From Bryobacterales bacterium (GTDB lineage Bacteria; Acidobacteriota; Terriglobia; Bryobacterales; Bryobacteraceae), in the NCBI GenBank assembly GCA_016789905.1, contig JAEUQC010000182.1, positions 1-64,000 of the forward strand: a stretch of 64,000 nt of DNA, read 5' to 3'. Of the stretch, positions 17,964-25,773 are shown one piece after another. Both the position numbers and the translations under genes were made by a program. Numbering within the stretch: position 1 is the stretch's first letter; each line of letters opens with the position of its first letter. The notes beneath the pieces are model-generated. The model saw nothing but the letters and a program-made list of their open reading frames with translations, was not told the DNA's origin and made no database searches.

Positions 17964-18226
17964 TGGAGTGCCGCGCAGGGTGCGGAGCCTGTTGCATCGC
18001 GCCATCAATATCCAGTTCGATTCCCGGAATGCCGTTTGGAAAGCCGGCCGGGGAACGGTGCGTGCAGTTGACCCCGGAGAATCGATGCCAATTGTTTGGT
18101 GACGCCAGACGGCCGCGTGTCTGTGCGGACCTGATGCCCAGCCGGGAAATGTGCGGCGAGTCTGATCGCCATGCGCTCGGATTCCTCACGGTACTGGAAC
18201 TTCGGACGCGCCCGGCGAACGGCTAG
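17963..18226 (+). CDS. YkgJ family cysteine-cluster protein
   Basis: 87-residue protein with the YkgJ-type metal-binding cysteine cluster: Cys3, Cys7, Cys10 and Cys11 at the N-terminus (CRAGCGACC), then CVQL, CQLFG, RPRVCADL and MCGES further on. The family is thought to bind iron or zinc, function unknown. I take the ATG at 17963, which overlaps the TAA of the anti-sigma gene, because the upstream part of the open frame (from 17768) is antisigma coding in another frame. It overlaps the convergent corA by 4 bases at the 3' ends. Confidence 0.8.
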   Translation: MECRAGCGACCIAPSISSSIPGMPFGKPAGERCVQLTPENRCQLFGDARRPRVCADLMPSREMCGESDRHALGFLTVLELRTRPANG

Positions 18227-19086
18227 ATCCATTCGCGCCACTTCAGCAGGACGACCAGGCACGCGGTAATCGTGAGGGAGGCAACTCCGGCGTAAATCAA
18301 GCCGTTCGGGTTGTGGATCCAGGGCATGGTCTCGAAGTTCATACCAAAAAAGCTGCTCATCGCGACGCTGGGCAACGCGATGGTGCTGAGCAGGGTGAGC
18401 ACTTTCATGGTCTGATTGGTGCGGTTTGCAACGCTGCTGAGGTAGATATCGAGCGCGCCGCTCAGAAGGTCGCGCGACATCTCCACCGTCTCAATGTGTC
18501 GGGACAAGTGGTCGTACACATCCCGAAAGTATGGCGTTAGTTTAGGACTGATCAACTCATGCTCGGCGCGCATCAAGTGCCCGGTCAGGTCGCGCGTTTG
18601 CGTCAGGACTCGCCGCAACTCAATCAGGGCGCGCTTCAGTGTGAAGATCCGTTCGAGAATATCGGGTTCGGGGTTGGCTAATACCTGATCTTCAATCGCG
18701 TCGATTTGCTCACTGTAGTTGTCGAGGATTGGAGCGTAGGAGTCGACAATTCCGTCCAGAAGACGATAAAAGATCTGGTCGTTGGAGAGGGCTTTGTTTG
18801 CGCGATGCCTCTCCACCATCGCCAGCAGCGACTGACAGCCCGTCTCCTCGAACGTTATCAGGTAGCCGGCGCCAATGAATACATCAAAATCGCCAAATGT
18901 GCTGTTGCCTTCCTGGTCCTTGTGAACGGGCTTGAAGACGGCGAAGAGATAGGTGTCGCCTTCTTCAAGTTTGGCGCTCTGGTCCTGATGCTGGCAGTCT
19001 TCAATATGCAGTGGGTGTAGCTCGTAGCGCTCGGCCAGTTCGAGCAGTCGCGGTTGTTCACCCTCGTGCAGCGCATGCCAGTCCAT
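18223..19086 (-). CDS. corA: CorA family divalent metal ion transporter
   Basis: 287-residue magnesium/cobalt channel of the inner membrane. It has the long cytoplasmic N-terminal domain, the helical stretch that precedes the pore, and two C-terminal membrane helices; the signature GMN loop is intact (FFGMNFETMPW, Gly248-Asn250). The frame is open to 19317, but the ATG at 19086 (MDWHALHEGE) gives the family-like start and the residues before it mirror the DUF4160 gene on the other strand. Transcription diverges from that DUF4160 gene across a gap of only 27 bp. Confidence 0.92.
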   Translation of the reverse strand: MDWHALHEGEQPRLLELAERYELHPLHIEDCQHQDQSAKLEEGDTYLFAVFKPVHKDQEGNSTFGDFDVFIGAGYLITFEETGCQSLLAMVERHRANKALSNDQIFYRLLDGIVDSYAPILDNYSEQIDAIEDQVLANPEPDILERIFTLKRALIELRRVLTQTRDLTGHLMRAEHELISPKLTPYFRDVYDHLSRHIETVEMSRDLLSGALDIYLSSVANRTNQTMKVLTLLSTIALPSVAMSSFFGMNFETMPWIHNPNGLIYAGVASLTITACLVVLLKWREWI

Positions 19087-19113
19087 ATATGTACTATACT
19101 GAGCGCGATTGCC

Positions 19114-19374
19114 ATGGCTACCGTAATGCAGATCCAAGGTTGGCGCTGTTACTTCAACTCGAATGAGGGCGACGAGCCGATGCATGTGTATGCGCAGAAG
19201 GGGCAGTCCGAGACCAAGTTCTGGCTGCACGCCGATCAGTATGTGGCCGAAGAAGATTTTGAGCACAACTTGACCGCGCGCGGAAGGCGCGAGATTCGCA
19301 AGATTGTCTATCTGCATTTTGACGAGATTGCAGGCGCCTGGTATGACACCTTCGGAGGCCGGCGTGTCTTCTAG
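19114..19374 (+). CDS. DUF4160 domain protein
   Basis: 86-residue protein matching the DUF4160 pattern: YFNSNEGDEPMHVYAQKG near residues 13-30, then FWLHADQ and a C-terminal helix with FDEIAGAWYDTFGG. The family is small and commonly next to a DUF2442 protein, an arrangement often regarded as toxin-antitoxin-like but not proven in general. Start chosen at the ATG at 19114 (MATVMQIQGW); the upstream part of the frame is antisense to corA. The downstream partner overlaps it by 11 bases. Confidence 0.8.
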   Translation: MATVMQIQGWRCYFNSNEGDEPMHVYAQKGQSETKFWLHADQYVAEEDFEHNLTARGRREIRKIVYLHFDEIAGAWYDTFGGRRVF

Positions 19375-19600
19375 CCTTACGGTTTATGCGCGCGAAGCGC
19401 AGGCGACGGATACGCACCTGGTTATCCTTACCCACAGGGGTAAGCACGAAATCCGGTGGGAACTTTGTTCGGATCGGCTGTCCCAGGCGACGCAGGCGGA
19501 GCGGGCGCGGCTGGTTTTGTCGCCATCGGGCGCGTCGATCCGATGGCCGCTGCTGGATGAAGATCTTGCGATCGGTCCGCTGATCCTACCGTCTCGATAA
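19364..19600 (+). CDS. DUF2442 domain protein
   Basis: 78-residue protein with the DUF2442 end motif: SGASIRWPLLDEDLAIGPLI resembles the conserved h-WP-LDEDL signature. I set the start at the GTG at 19364 because a strong ribosome site (GGAGG, six bases before) precedes it and the frame then overlaps the stop of the DUF4160 gene, a typical coupled pair. An ATG at 19343 is possible but lacks such a site. The role is unknown; the gene pair may be a small stress or toxin-antitoxin-like module. Confidence 0.75.
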   Translation: MSSSLTVYAREAQATDTHLVILTHRGKHEIRWELCSDRLSQATQAERARLVLSPSGASIRWPLLDEDLAIGPLILPSR

Positions 19601-19736
19601 TCTTTGAAACACTGGCGGGGGGCAGGCGATCTATCAGCAGGACCCGTGATCGCGGTCCTCCTGGAGACGCATGGTGGCGCAGCCATCGCGCACCGGGATG
19701 TAGTACGGGCGAGGCCGCCTTTTCGTAACGTTTCAG

Positions 19737-20678
19737 TTATTGGGAGGCGGCTTCGCGCGTTGACGCCTTGGTGGCGACGGCGAGCAAGGTCTCCAAATGG
19801 GGAGCCTCGTCCTCCCGGTGGACTGTCGTTACATCGGCGGCCCGGAAGCGGGCCTTTCGAAGAAAATCGAGAATTTCGACTTGCGTGAAGCCGAGCCATA
19901 CGTCGGCATAGAGCTCTCTGGCCTCCTCGAAACTATGGCGTTGGAGGTCCAATATCACGACTCGCCCGCCAGGCCGGAGAATTCGAAATGCCTCCTGCAC
20001 CGCTCTCTGCGGATGAAGTGCGTGGTGGAGCGATTGGCTGAAAAGTGCCAAGTCGACTGAGGCGTCCGGCAGGGGCAACTCCTCCAGGTCCCCCAGTTGA
20101 AAACTAACGTTCGTGGCGCCCGCTCGGCGGGCGACGCCGGCGGCGTACTCCACCATCTTTTCGGAGTTGTCAATACCGGTGACCTCGATCGCGCGTTGGG
20201 CGAGCAGCAGCGAGAGCGTGCCCTCTCCTGAGCCGATATCGGCGATCTGCATCGGCGGCAAAAGCCGAATGAGCATCTCGGAAAGGCCCTTCCATGAGCG
20301 GCCTGGAACGTAGTCGCGTCCGAATCGGCCCGCGAGTTCGTCGAAATACGAACGCACCCGGTCCTTGCGCTTCTTCAGAATCAGCCGAAGCGCCTCGTCG
20401 TCATCGCGCGTTTCGGCAAGTTCCAACGCGGACTGCCGAATCACGCCAGAAACAGTGGGGTCGCCTGTGAAGCGATACAGGCTCTTTTGCCCGGCCTTGC
20501 GCAGTTCCACAAGCTCCGCCTGGCGCAGTTGGGAAAGGGCCATGGAAATGCGGCTCTGTCCCATGCCGAGGATTTCCTGCAATTCGGCGACGGAGAGTTC
20601 CTCGCGATCAAGGAGACGGAGCATCCGGAGACGGCTTTCGTCACCGAGGAGGCGGAGGGCTTTGAGCAGTCCGGGCAT
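19737..20678 (-). CDS. ArsR-family regulator fused to SAM-dependent methyltransferase (SahR-like)
   Basis: 313-residue two-domain protein. Residues about 1-90 form a winged-helix ArsR DNA-binding domain (LRLLGDESRLRMLRLLDRE, then SVAELQEILGMGQSRISMALSQL). From about 130 to the end is a class I methyltransferase fold with the SAM-binding motif IADIGSGEGTLSLLLAQ and SLHHALHPQRAVQEAFRIL. The metal-site cysteines of ArsR are absent. Its divergent partner is ahcY, which degrades S-adenosylhomocysteine; the described SahR regulators of the methionine cycle have this ArsR-methyltransferase layout and neighbourhood. The likely ligand is SAH or SAM (inference). Start ATG at 20678; the frame is open from a TTG at 20699. 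Confidence 0.85.
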   Translation of the reverse strand: MPGLLKALRLLGDESRLRMLRLLDREELSVAELQEILGMGQSRISMALSQLRQAELVELRKAGQKSLYRFTGDPTVSGVIRQSALELAETRDDDEALRLILKKRKDRVRSYFDELAGRFGRDYVPGRSWKGLSEMLIRLLPPMQIADIGSGEGTLSLLLAQRAIEVTGIDNSEKMVEYAAGVARRAGATNVSFQLGDLEELPLPDASVDLALFSQSLHHALHPQRAVQEAFRILRPGGRVVILDLQRHSFEEARELYADVWLGFTQVEILDFLRKARFRAADVTTVHREDEAPHLETLLAVATKASTREAASQ

Positions 20679-20694
20679 TGAATACACATAGAAT

Positions 20695-20718
20695 ATCAAT
20701 AAATCATGATCCCTTGAT
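20695..20718. promoter_or_regulatory. putative operator between the SahR-like gene and ahcY
   Basis: The short divergent gap holds ATCAA (20695-20699) and TTGAT (20714-20718) as an inverted repeat, with the perfect 8-bp palindrome ATCATGAT (20703-20710) in between. This AT-rich dyad is the only obvious symmetric element between the regulator and ahcY and is well placed to be bound by the ArsR-type protein. The binding assignment is inference. Confidence 0.5.
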
Positions 20719-20760
20719 GGGAGTATGGTAGTCTAACGGTTGAGGAGTTTTATCTACCGA

Positions 20761-22188
20761 ATGAGTTCCACTGCTAATACACTGGCGGCCGAGTACAAGG
20801 TTGCCGACCTCGGGCTGGCCGATTGGGGCCGGAAAGAGATTTCGATCGCCGAGCACGAGATGCCCGGCCTCATGTCGATTCGTGGGAAGTACGCGAAGGG
20901 CAAGCCGCTAGCGGGTGTGCGGATCACCGGATCGCTCCACATGACGATTCAGACGGCAGTACTGATCGAGACCATGGTCGATCTGGGCGCGAGCGTGCGC
21001 TGGGCGAGTTGCAACATCTTCTCTACCCAGGACCACGCGGCGGCTGCCATTGCCGCTGCTGGCATTCCCGTGTTTGCCTGGAAGGGCGAGACGTTGGAGG
21101 AGTATTGGGAATGCACGATGCGCGCAATCGATCACGGCGGGGACAGGGGCCCGGAGATGGTTATCGATGACGGCGGCGACGTCACACTGCTGATTCACAA
21201 AGGGTACGAACTCGAAAACGGCAGCGACTGGGTGAATACCCCTTCGGGCAGCCATGAAGAGAAAGTGATCAAGGACCTGTTGAAGAAGGTTCATGCGGAG
21301 AAACCTCAGTATTGGCATGGAATTGTGGCTTCCTGGCGCGGCGTTTCTGAAGAGACGACGACCGGCGTCCACCGCCTGTACAAGATGCAGCAGGACGGCA
21401 AGTTGCTCGTTCCGGCGATTAACGTGAATGATTCGGTAACCAAGTCGAAGTTCGACAATCTGTATGGCTGCCGGGAATCTCTGGCTGACGGCATCAAGCG
21501 GGCCACCGATGTGATGCTGGCCGGTAAAGTGGCCGTTGTTTGCGGGTATGGCGACGTGGGTAAGGGCTCGGCGCAGTCTCTGCGAGGGATGGGCGCGCGT
21601 GTGATTGTCACCGAGATCGATCCGATCAATGCTCTGCAGGCCGCGATGGAGGGCTATCAGGTTACGACTGTTGAAGAGACTCTGGGTTTGGGCGACATCT
21701 ATGTCACCACCACGGGCAACGTGGACATTATCACCCTCGAGCACATGAAGCACATGAAGGACCAGGCCATTGTGTGCAACATCGGTCACTTTGACAACGA
21801 AATCCAGGTCGATAAGCTGAATCAGTGCGAAGGCGTCGTGCGGTTGAATATCAAGCCGCAGGTCGACAAGTACACCTTCCCCTCGGGCAATTGCATCTTC
21901 ATGTTGGCCGAAGGGCGCCTGGTGAATCTCGGTTGTGCTACGGGCCATCCGAGTTTCGTTATGTCCAACAGCTTTGCGAACCAGACGTTGGCGCAATTGG
22001 ATCTTTGGGCGAACAAGGATGTATATAAAGTCGGTGTTTACACCCTACCGAAAAAGCTGGACGAAGAAGTGGCGCGGCTTCACTTGGAGAAGATTGGCGT
22101 TAAGTTGACCGTGCTAACGCCTGCCCAGGCCGATTACATCGGAGTTCCGGTGGAAGGTCCCTACAAGCCGGATACTTACCGTTACTAG
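20761..22188 (+). CDS. ahcY: adenosylhomocysteinase
   Basis: Hydrolyses S-adenosylhomocysteine to adenosine and homocysteine, clearing the inhibitor left by methylation reactions. The 475-residue protein starts MSSTANTLAAEYKVADLGLADWGRKEI and has the NAD-binding GYGDVGKGSAQSL block, HLEKIGV and the C-terminal GPYKPDTYRY. Key substrate residues (STQDHAAA, TTTGVHRLY, NVNDSVTKSKFDN) are present. A GAGGAG lies 13 bases before the ATG, a little far. Divergent to the SahR-like regulator, which probably controls it. Confidence 0.97.
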   Translation: MSSTANTLAAEYKVADLGLADWGRKEISIAEHEMPGLMSIRGKYAKGKPLAGVRITGSLHMTIQTAVLIETMVDLGASVRWASCNIFSTQDHAAAAIAAAGIPVFAWKGETLEEYWECTMRAIDHGGDRGPEMVIDDGGDVTLLIHKGYELENGSDWVNTPSGSHEEKVIKDLLKKVHAEKPQYWHGIVASWRGVSEETTTGVHRLYKMQQDGKLLVPAINVNDSVTKSKFDNLYGCRESLADGIKRATDVMLAGKVAVVCGYGDVGKGSAQSLRGMGARVIVTEIDPINALQAAMEGYQVTTVEETLGLGDIYVTTTGNVDIITLEHMKHMKDQAIVCNIGHFDNEIQVDKLNQCEGVVRLNIKPQVDKYTFPSGNCIFMLAEGRLVNLGCATGHPSFVMSNSFANQTLAQLDLWANKDVYKVGVYTLPKKLDEEVARLHLEKIGVKLTVLTPAQADYIGVPVEGPYKPDTYRY

Positions 22189-22208
22189 AGGTTGGAATTC
22201 TTTTCCTG

Positions 22209-22238
22209 GCCCCCGCCATCCAGCGGGGGCTTCCCTTG
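22209..22238 (+). terminator. intrinsic terminator after ahcY
   Basis: An 8-bp perfect stem (GCCCCCGC at 22209-22216, GCGGGGGC at 22223-22230) with a 6-base loop, followed by the pyrimidine-rich TTCCCTT. It begins 20 bp after the ahcY stop. Confidence 0.75.
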
Positions 22239-22349
22239 CGCTTCTACCGCGCTTCTTCGCAACGATCGGATCGCCTGCCGCCTCCAGAGGCGATGTTGTC
22301 GGGAAACGGTTCAGAAAATTCCGCTTCGCGATGATTTCTGACGTCTGGC

Positions 22350-22382
22350 GCCCGTAAGCCCAACTGGGTCCGGCCTACGGGC
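22350..22382. terminator. hairpin before the convergent TIGR03437 gene end
   Basis: GCCCGTA (22350-22356) pairs with TACGGGC (22376-22382), and the inner GCC/GGC adds three more pairs. It sits between ahcY and the 3' end of the minus-strand gene 26 bp away, so it probably ends transcription of one or both. It lacks a long T-run. Confidence 0.45.
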
Positions 22383-22407
22383 AACCATGGTTCGTGGGTT
22401 AGTCGGT

Positions 22408-25400
22408 CTAGTCGACCACCCGGACTGGTACTGATGTTGATTGCCCGCCCTGATTAATCGAGAGAGGGATATTGAAGCCCGTCGGAACGGTACGCGGCAC
22501 CCGAGCATTGACTTGATAAATGCCGACTTGTCCCGGCATCAGTCCCGCGAATTCGATACTCAGGTTCACGCCTCCCAGTTGAACGACGGGGGTAATCACC
22601 GGAGTAGCGATTGGATTGGACCCAGCCGGGAACCCCGCCTCGACGGCCGGCGACGTGTTCCCCATACCCGTTAGGTAGATCGAGATCACATCTTCCCAGT
22701 GAATGGGGTTGGAGACCGTCACGACTTCATTGTTCCTGGCGCGAATCACGGTGGGCAACTGGGTGTCAGTTCCGTTTGTGCCCGACCTGAAAATACTCGG
22801 CGCGGCCGGCAAAATAGTCAGATTGAAATTGTCGCTGACGCCGCCAGGCGTTCGCAGAATCAACGTAACGTTGCCATCCACTTGGTACGGCATCTGGGCG
22901 TTGATCTGTTCGCTGGAGGCGAACAGCATCGGGACAGGGACGCCATTCACGGTCAAACAACTCTCGCCAAGCGCGGTCGGAAGGGGAGTGGTGCTGCTCG
23001 CCTGGTTGACCGGGCTGAGATTCGTCCCTATCAGCGAAATCAGACTCCCAGGAGCTGTACTTTGCGAGAAATCGGCAGCGTTTACTATGCGATCGATTCG
23101 GGGAACTGCGACGGCGGAATCATAAGCCCACGGCAGCACCGTAATTCCGCTGGTCGTTAAACTCACAATGGCCTGACGGCTATATAGCGGCGCCAATGTT
23201 CGCGTAAACGGGCGGGCCGTCTCCGATAGGAGCGGAGCCTCGGTCATGCGTGTCGAGCGGAGTGCGGTGCTGCTGGACATGTCGAGTCTCTGAATGATCC
23301 CGGGACTTTGGGCATTCGGAGCTGTTGTCCTAAAACCACCTTGGTCGACAAAGGCGAATCCTGAGTTGGTGCCGGTTCCTGTTTCAAACTGCCTCGTTGG
23401 AACCAATGAGGCGTTGAGGAGCAGGTTCCCGACTACGAACTGGTCGAAGTTGGATGCCGCGTAGGCTCCGCTCAATGACGTGCCCTCTTTCCTCGAAATC
23501 GTAAACGAATCGACGTTTGCGTTATAGAGCATTAATGTGCCATCTGGCTGCAAGGCAAGAATGGAAGAGCCATTCCCGCTGGCGACCAATACGGTGTTTA
23601 CGTTGATGTCGTTCTTAAAGATCCCGAGCGTAGGCGGTGTGTTGGCAGACCGCGTCAGCAAGTCGACGCGATCGATGGTGTGGGTCGGTCCGGCCACTCG
23701 GGAGGCAACCAGCGTTGCCCGTCCGGAACTCGCGATCGACTTCGGATAGTGTCCAAACGGCATCCGGATTGGAGCGCTTGGTTGCAGGGTCTCCAAGTCG
23801 AAGACACTGATGAGTTGGGAGTTATCATGCCCAACCATCAGCCACCGGCGGTCGAAGGAAATGGCTAGCTGTGTGGGGGTATTGTTCGTTCGAAGGGCCG
23901 CAATCTGCGCGTAGCTGGAACCGTCGAAGACGAGGACCTGATTGGTATCTTGACGAAGCACGAAGTAGCGATCACGAGATGGATCGGCGAGGATATCGAC
24001 GAGTTTCCCCGGCACGTTGACAAACATGCCGCGCTGGTCCGGCTCCTTGTTGTTGATGAGCACCCGGACACTGGGGGCAATGTTGACGGCGTCCGCAGAT
24101 GCGATTTCGATTAGACCGGTGACGGTACCCTTCGAATTTTGATAGACGGTCGGGTCAACGCGAACAGTGATCGTTGCCGGTGTTACTCCGGACGAGGGGC
24201 TGACTGTCACCCCGGCCAACCGCGAGGTCAATTGGAAAGCGGTCCGATTCCCTCCAGGATCGAGCACGGTAAACTGCTGCGTGCCAACTTGCCGGTCGCA
24301 GAAGTTGCCTCGAAATGAGAGGTCTTCAATCGACGCAATCACCCGTGGTTGCTCGGTCATTCGGCCGGCCGGAATAACCGTTACCCCGCTTTCGGAGATG
24401 GCGTACATGGCGGCGCCATCGGCCGACATGACACTACGCCCGGACAAATTTTCTTGCAGGTTCAACCGCTCTAGGACTGTCAGGTTGTCCGGTTCGAGCA
24501 CCTGCAGTTGCGGCTTTTCGGTCACGCCAGCGGTGCTGGATCCGGCTTTGGTCATCTGCGCATAGATCAGGTTGCGCTGGGTGTCGAAGACGTGGGAGCC
24601 GATGTTCAGCACGCCGGACGGATCGGGGAATTGCGAAACCAGAGACCCCGAAAGATCGCCAAGTGCCCACCCCGCAAGATGCAGCGAACCATCCCGGTTT
24701 GAACTGATAACTCGCGGCCCGAGTGGAGGTGTCGAGGTGGCCATGAACGCCGAGAGACGGCGAATATCCACGTCGTAACGGAACTCTATCGTCAAATTGT
24801 CAGTCGCTCCGCCGGCGAGAAGCCCGAATATCTTCAGCCCGTCGCCAGAGGCGGTCATCGAACTGGCCACGATGTTAGCGGGGACGTTGCCCGTTGTGAC
24901 GGGTAACGCCTTTGCGGTTACTCCGGCGATCGTTTCTAATGTCTGGGTGGAGCCCGTGGCTGGGTCCAACAGCAAGAACTCCGTAGTCGTCACGAGCAGT
25001 GCTCGTCCGTCGATCCCGAACGCGACACCCAGGGGGGGCGCGCCCATGGCGAAGGTCTGTCTGCTATTCGAGCTCAGGTCCAGGATCGTGAGAGCATTAG
25101 ACGGGGTTCCGGGCGACTGAAAGTTACCGAAGTGCGTAACGACAAGAAACTTGCCGTCCGGCGAAAGCGCGAGCGCTCCTGGATTTGGCGCGACATTGAT
25201 CGAGGTCTGGATGCGGTTGTCGGCGAGGGACATGACCTCAATCCGATTGGCAGTGAAATTGGCGACGTAAAGCACCTTTCGCGATTCATCGAGTGCCAGG
25301 TCCGCGGCGTGCCCGCCAATTGCGACGACTTTGCCGACGGTCGCGCTCCACACTGGCGCCATGCAATAACAAAGCAGACTGACCCAGAAACTGACCGTTT

Positions 25401-25425
25401 TCTTGAGGTTGACTTTCGCTGACAT
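22408..25425 (-). CDS. secreted beta-propeller protein with C-terminal TIGR03437 domain
   Basis: 1005-residue exported protein. The N-terminus has a hydrophobic signal (VSFWVSLLCYCMAPVWSA), then a YVTN-type beta-propeller begins (ADLALDESRKVLYVANF, ALSPDGKFLVVTHFGN), an Ig-like middle follows, and a second propeller precedes the end. The last about 210 residues form the TIGR03437 domain, recognised by IVNAADFSQSTAPGSLISLIG, VPMLFASSEQINAQMPYQV and YQVNARVPRTVPTG. This domain is almost confined to Solibacter-like Acidobacteria and is of unknown function, probably a surface or adhesion module. It ends the minus-strand Tad-locus run, 177 bp after the small membrane peptide gene. Confidence 0.9.
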   Translation of the reverse strand: MSAKVNLKKTVSFWVSLLCYCMAPVWSATVGKVVAIGGHAADLALDESRKVLYVANFTANRIEVMSLADNRIQTSINVAPNPGALALSPDGKFLVVTHFGNFQSPGTPSNALTILDLSSNSRQTFAMGAPPLGVAFGIDGRALLVTTTEFLLLDPATGSTQTLETIAGVTAKALPVTTGNVPANIVASSMTASGDGLKIFGLLAGGATDNLTIEFRYDVDIRRLSAFMATSTPPLGPRVISSNRDGSLHLAGWALGDLSGSLVSQFPDPSGVLNIGSHVFDTQRNLIYAQMTKAGSSTAGVTEKPQLQVLEPDNLTVLERLNLQENLSGRSVMSADGAAMYAISESGVTVIPAGRMTEQPRVIASIEDLSFRGNFCDRQVGTQQFTVLDPGGNRTAFQLTSRLAGVTVSPSSGVTPATITVRVDPTVYQNSKGTVTGLIEIASADAVNIAPSVRVLINNKEPDQRGMFVNVPGKLVDILADPSRDRYFVLRQDTNQVLVFDGSSYAQIAALRTNNTPTQLAISFDRRWLMVGHDNSQLISVFDLETLQPSAPIRMPFGHYPKSIASSGRATLVASRVAGPTHTIDRVDLLTRSANTPPTLGIFKNDINVNTVLVASGNGSSILALQPDGTLMLYNANVDSFTISRKEGTSLSGAYAASNFDQFVVGNLLLNASLVPTRQFETGTGTNSGFAFVDQGGFRTTAPNAQSPGIIQRLDMSSSTALRSTRMTEAPLLSETARPFTRTLAPLYSRQAIVSLTTSGITVLPWAYDSAVAVPRIDRIVNAADFSQSTAPGSLISLIGTNLSPVNQASSTTPLPTALGESCLTVNGVPVPMLFASSEQINAQMPYQVDGNVTLILRTPGGVSDNFNLTILPAAPSIFRSGTNGTDTQLPTVIRARNNEVVTVSNPIHWEDVISIYLTGMGNTSPAVEAGFPAGSNPIATPVITPVVQLGGVNLSIEFAGLMPGQVGIYQVNARVPRTVPTGFNIPLSINQGGQSTSVPVRVVD

Positions 25426-25602
25426 AACTTTTCCGCTTCCTTACGATATTTTTCTGACGCCCAACGCGTGATCCAGTCTCTTGCTCCTGGCCGGATAGTG
25501 GCTCTGCGATCCCTCGCGGCCATCGTTCTACGGGCTGGGACTTTCCGCTTTTTCTCTAACTCGTGTCGTCCGCGCCAGCCAATCGGCGCGAATTTCCTTT
25601 AC

Positions 25603-25698
25603 TTACTCTTCTTCCGTATTTCGGCGGCGTAACACGATTACGCCCAAAAACAGCGCGGCCATCGCGGCGCAAACGATACGAACCATATTCGAATCCAT
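25603..25698 (-). CDS. 31-residue single-pass membrane peptide
   Basis: A short frame reading MDSNMVRIVCAAMAALFLG followed by VIVLRRRNTEEE. It has one hydrophobic helix (about residues 6-23) then a basic RRR and acidic tail, which resembles the helix-plus-arginine end of sorting signals without a PEP motif. Support for it being real: an excellent ribosome site AAGGAGAGAGG before the ATG at 25698, and its position 75 bp downstream of the tadC-like gene on the same strand. It is too short for a mature Flp pilin and lacks the pilin cleavage motif. No family recognised; it may be an accessory or regulatory peptide of the Tad locus. Confidence 0.5.
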   Translation of the reverse strand: MDSNMVRIVCAAMAALFLGVIVLRRRNTEEE

Positions 25699-25773
25699 AG
25701 TATTCCTCTCTCCTTAACTGTTTGTTTGACCGGCACTAGGCCGGGTAAGTTGGTACCCTGTACGACAAGTGCG

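Noticed and set aside
20679..20760. SAH riboswitch upstream of ahcY
   Set aside because: The gap is only 82 bp and shows a dyad matching a protein operator rather than the paired stems of the riboswitch.
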